34,066 bases of DNA from Acidobacteriota bacterium (GTDB lineage Bacteria > Acidobacteriota > Terriglobia > Terriglobales > Acidobacteriaceae), in NCBI GenBank assembly GCA_003224755.1, contig QHZR01000020.1, forward strand, positions 1 to 34,066, written 5' to 3'. The number at the start of each line of letters is the position of its first letter. Position 1 is the first letter of the stretch. This document shows, piece after piece, positions 31,873-34,066 of this stretch. Under the pieces are notes generated by a model. That model was not told the origin of the DNA. It searched no databases and worked only from the letters and a program-made list of their open reading frames with translations. The translations under genes were made by a program, and so were the position numbers.

Positions 31873-32316
31873 GTGAAGCTCACCATCGCATGGATCGGCA
31901 AAACTAAGAACCCCGCGATTCATTCTCTGACCGACGAATACCTCAAGCGCCTGAAGCAATATTCCGAAGTGGAGGGGATCGCGGTCAAAGACGAAGCCGC
32001 GCTGGTGAAGTTATGCGGCCGTGACGGCCGAAGTACACGGCGCTGGCTCGTGCTGCTCGACTCGCGAGGCAAGCAGCTCTCGTCGGAAGAGTTGGCGGGT
32101 TTCCTCCGCGACCACCAGGACAGGAATTCGGCACCGTTGGCATTTGCCATCGGCCCGGCAGACGGCTTCAGCGAGGACTTGCGCGCCAACGCCGACCTGG
32201 TTTTGTCTCTGGGAAAAATGACTTTGGCCCATGAACTGGCTCGCGTGGTCTTGCTGGAGCAGATGTATCGGGCGTTCACCATCCTGAAAGGGCATCCGTA
32301 CCATCTGGGTCACTGA
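31873..32316 (+). CDS. rlmH: 23S rRNA (pseudouridine1915-N3)-methyltransferase
   Basis: A 147-residue SPOUT methyltransferase that methylates pseudouridine 1915 in helix 69 on the assembled 70S ribosome. The N-terminus MKLTIAWIGKTKNPAIHSLT is typical. The knot region has FAIGPADGFSEDLRANADLV (usually IGGxxG), SLGKMTLAHELARVVLLEQM and the family end YRAFTILKGHPYHLGH, with the catalytic His/Tyr tail intact. The GTG at 31873 is the start. In the glycine motif the second Gly is Pro (IGPADG). Confidence 0.95.
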   Translation: MKLTIAWIGKTKNPAIHSLTDEYLKRLKQYSEVEGIAVKDEAALVKLCGRDGRSTRRWLVLLDSRGKQLSSEELAGFLRDHQDRNSAPLAFAIGPADGFSEDLRANADLVLSLGKMTLAHELARVVLLEQMYRAFTILKGHPYHLGH

Positions 32317-32393
32317 GCTTCGGGGTTCTGGGACTGTACTCTGGTGCCGTTTTCCGGGGCCCGCTCGCCACTATACATTCCTTCTCAGCCGCC

Positions 32394-32445
32394 GTAGAGA
32401 CGTTGCTTGCAACGTCTTTAAGACGTAGCGAAGCTACGTCTCTAC
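32394..32445 (+). repeat. 52-nt cruciform-like element (two hairpins inside a third)
   Basis: Outer arms GTAGAGACGT (32394-32403) and ACGTCTCTAC (32436-32445) pair perfectly. Inside are AGACGTTGC/GCAACGTCT (32398-32406 with 32409-32417) and AGACGTAGC/GCTACGTCT (32421-32429 with 32433-32441). Either two separate hairpins or one long stem can form. It lies just before the small coiled-coil gene. Confidence 0.85.
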
Positions 32446-32465
32446 AAATGCCGACGAGGAGACCC

Positions 32466-32636
32466 GTGAAGGACCCCATCGAAGTGCTTCGCCGCAAGGA
32501 AGAGGAGCTGCAGCAGCTACAGGAAGAAGTTGAAGCCCTGCGAATGGTCGGCAAAATCCTGTCAGATCATAAAGCTGACTGCAATAAACCGGAGAATCGC
32601 GGCAAAATCCTGCAAATGCCGGTTCATCTCGCCTAA
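32466..32636 (+). CDS. Small coiled-coil protein
   Basis: About 56 residues from the GTG at 32466, which has GAGGAG four bases upstream; an ATG at 32448 in the same frame is the alternative. The first half, DPIEVLRRKEEELQQLQEEV followed by EALRMVGKI, has heptad-spaced Leu/Ile/Val and alternating charges, a clear short coiled coil. The tail is hydrophilic with one Cys. There is no signal or membrane segment. It lies in the gap between rlmH and xseA, flanked by a palindromic repeat on each side. I do not know a function; a partner-binding helix is the plain reading. Confidence 0.6.
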   Translation: MKDPIEVLRRKEEELQQLQEEVEALRMVGKILSDHKADCNKPENRGKILQMPVHLA

Positions 32637-32653
32637 AAACAGAATTCAAGCGG

Positions 32654-32777
32654 GCCGCGGATTTCGCAGATCAACGCGGATAAAATCTTTTCAAATAAAA
32701 ACTCTTCTAGCCACTAGTCTCAACTCCGGAAAAATCTTTAATCAGGTAAATCCGCGAGATCCGCCTAAATCCGCGGC
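32654..32777. repeat. 124-bp element with GCCGCGGATTT inverted ends
   Basis: GCCGCGGATTT (32654-32664) pairs exactly with AAATCCGCGGC (32767-32777), and looser pairing (CGCGGAT, AAATCTTT) continues inward. The same CCGCGGATTTACGCGGAT-like words occur in the centre of the 31637-31854 element. No gene is contained. It ends 28 bases before xseA. Confidence 0.7.
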
Positions 32778-32805
32778 GAACTGAATTTTCGGTAAACTCC
32801 TCGCA

Positions 32806-34066
32806 GTGGCTTTTGCCGATCAACTCGGGTTCACCTTCAGGGCGCCGGACCGCCGTATCTGGGCCGTGCGCGACCTGGTTGCCGCCGCTCGTACACACCT
32901 GGAACGCGAGTACAGCGACATCTGGGTGGAAGGCGAAATCTCAAATTTCCGAGCACATGACTCCGGACACCTTTATTTCACACTGAAAGATCGAGACTCC
33001 CAGATTCGCGCCGTCATGTTCCGTTCGCAGGCCCGGTTGCTGCGCTTCCGCCCCGAGAACGGGATGCAGATCGTGCTGCGCGGGCGAGTAACCGTCTATG
33101 AAGACAAAGGCGACTTGCAGCTCTCCGCCGAATATCTTGAGCCGAAGGGCGCCGGGGCGCTGCAAATCGCCTTCGAGCAGCTCAAGGCCAAGCTGGAGAC
33201 GGAAGGACTGTTCGATGCCGCTCAAAAGAAGCCAGTTCCGCCATTGCCTCGCCGTATTGGCATTGTGACTTCCCCGCAGGCCGCCGCTCTGCGAGATATT
33301 CTGAACATTCTGCGTCGCCGCCATCATTCGGCGAACATTGTCATTTTCCCTGCGCAGGTACAGGGTGAGAGCGCAGCAAATGAGGTCGCTGCCGGGATCA
33401 AGTATTTCAATCGCGCGAAGAATGTTGATGTGATCATCGTCACCCGTGGTGGCGGATCAGCCGAAGATCTTGCAGCATTCAATCATGAGGGCTTGGCGCG
33501 CAGTATTGCCGCATCGCAAATTCCGGTTATCTCCGCTGTCGGACATGAAACCGATGTCACGATTATTGATTTCGTCGCGGACTTGCGCGCCCCGACTCCC
33601 TCGGCAGCAGCGGAACTGGTGATTCGTTCACGTCAAGAAATCGAGGAACAGGCCGAGGGCCTGGGCCTCCGACTGGGGCGCGCTGTGCGTTACCGCCTAC
33701 TGATGGCCCGGCAAGCCTTGATTCAAGCAGCCCAGCACGGTGCATTCGCACGCATGATGGACGGCATCAATCAGCGCCAGCAGAAACTGGATGACCTGAC
33801 CTTCCGCCTCGAAAAAACTGAACGCCGATTGATCGAGCAGCATCGCAGACGATGGGAGCGCGCCTCGGCCGCGGTGCGGCATTATGACGCCCGCCGGGTG
33901 CTGGCCGGAATCCGCAAGGACCTGGCGTCGCAAACTGCGAATCTAGCTGCAGGAATGCGCAATGCACTTGTCTTTCAGAAATCTCGCCTGGGCCGACTAC
34001 AACTCCAACTGCAGGCGTTGTCGCCTGTATCGATTCTCGAACGAGGCTATGCCTTGGTTTTTGATT
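32806..34066 (+). CDS. xseA: Exodeoxyribonuclease VII large subunit (partial, cut by window end)
   Basis: 420 codons are present from the GTG at 32806, and the frame is open to the last base. The N-terminal OB fold (about 15-110) reads WVEGEISNFRAHDSGHLYFT, LKDRDSQIRAVMF and YEDKGDLQLSAEYLEPKGAG. The catalytic domain follows with PRRIGIVTSPQAAALRDILN, VIIVTRGGGSAEDLAAFN and AVGHETDVTIIDFVADLRAP. Then comes the long coiled region. The visible end SPVSILERGYALVFD is the start of the C-terminal segment, so only roughly 30-60 residues are missing. With XseB it degrades single-stranded DNA. xseB may lie beyond the edge. Confidence 0.95.
   Translation, partial: MAFADQLGFTFRAPDRRIWAVRDLVAAARTHLEREYSDIWVEGEISNFRAHDSGHLYFTLKDRDSQIRAVMFRSQARLLRFRPENGMQIVLRGRVTVYEDKGDLQLSAEYLEPKGAGALQIAFEQLKAKLETEGLFDAAQKKPVPPLPRRIGIVTSPQAAALRDILNILRRRHHSANIVIFPAQVQGESAANEVAAGIKYFNRAKNVDVIIVTRGGGSAEDLAAFNHEGLARSIAASQIPVISAVGHETDVTIIDFVADLRAPTPSAAAELVIRSRQEIEEQAEGLGLRLGRAVRYRLLMARQALIQAAQHGAFARMMDGINQRQQKLDDLTFRLEKTERRLIEQHRRRWERASAAVRHYDARRVLAGIRKDLASQTANLAAGMRNALVFQKSRLGRLQLQLQALSPVSILERGYALVFD

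Noticed and set aside
32403-32465. Earlier start for the small coiled-coil protein
   Set aside because: The extra codons come from the palindromic element at 32394-32445, while the GTG at 32466 has a ribosome site.
1-34066. tRNA, rRNA, prophage or integrated element boundaries
   Set aside because: No cloverleaf, rRNA sequence, integrase or phage structural gene was recognised in any gap.

Overview
The window looks like chromosomal DNA of a soil-type Acidobacteriota (Terriglobia-like). I infer this from the high-GC, mostly low-synteny gene mix, a TonB-dependent receptor with an N-terminal carboxypeptidase-regulatory-like domain, outer-membrane lipid A and lipoprotein genes (lpxD, lnt), and gaps packed with dispersed palindromes of the kind common in those genomes. 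The assignment is an inference, because no rRNA is present.

Layout. 1-3860 (minus strand): a probable metal (copper) handling cluster: Cys-rich exported small protein, TonB-dependent receptor, CusF-like lipoprotein and VKOR-family membrane thiol oxidoreductase. 3856-4498: a decayed exported-protein gene with a frameshift and an in-frame stop. 4796-6901: EF-G paralogue. 7092-7779: VapBC toxin-antitoxin pair with a 29-nt operator-like palindrome. 7919-9448: exported BNR/Asp-box propeller protein. 9498-11405: ftsH. 11832-13348: di-heme cytochrome b plus Tat-exported sulfite-oxidase-fold molybdoenzyme. 13407-16481 (minus strand): small membrane protein, tilS, an isocitrate lyase/PEP mutase-family enzyme and a 47-aa membrane peptide. 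16707-20661: lpxD, lnt and prfB, the last with the classical +1 programmed frameshift. 20860-21530: a REP-associated tyrosine transposase (RAYT) bracketed by an inverted pair of a bipartite palindromic repeat. 21722-23437: a conserved unknown protein and a CoA-binding protein. 23555-26279 (minus strand): GAF-SpoIIE phosphatase and rarA. 26352-29126: zinc alcohol dehydrogenase, exported hemerythrin and DinB-family protein. 29333-34066: obgE, nadD, rsfS, rlmH, a small coiled-coil protein and xseA, which runs off the window end. obgE-nadD-rsfS-rlmH is a conserved bacterial order linking ribosome assembly with NAD synthesis.

No complete new defence or biosynthetic system is evident. The most unusual content is the repeat landscape. 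Almost every intergenic gap carries a different palindromic or terminal-inverted-repeat element, and two elements appear to sit inside coding sequences (tilS and the alcohol dehydrogenase). The RAYT unit with mirror-image repeats is the clearest mobile system. No tRNA, rRNA or CRISPR array was seen.
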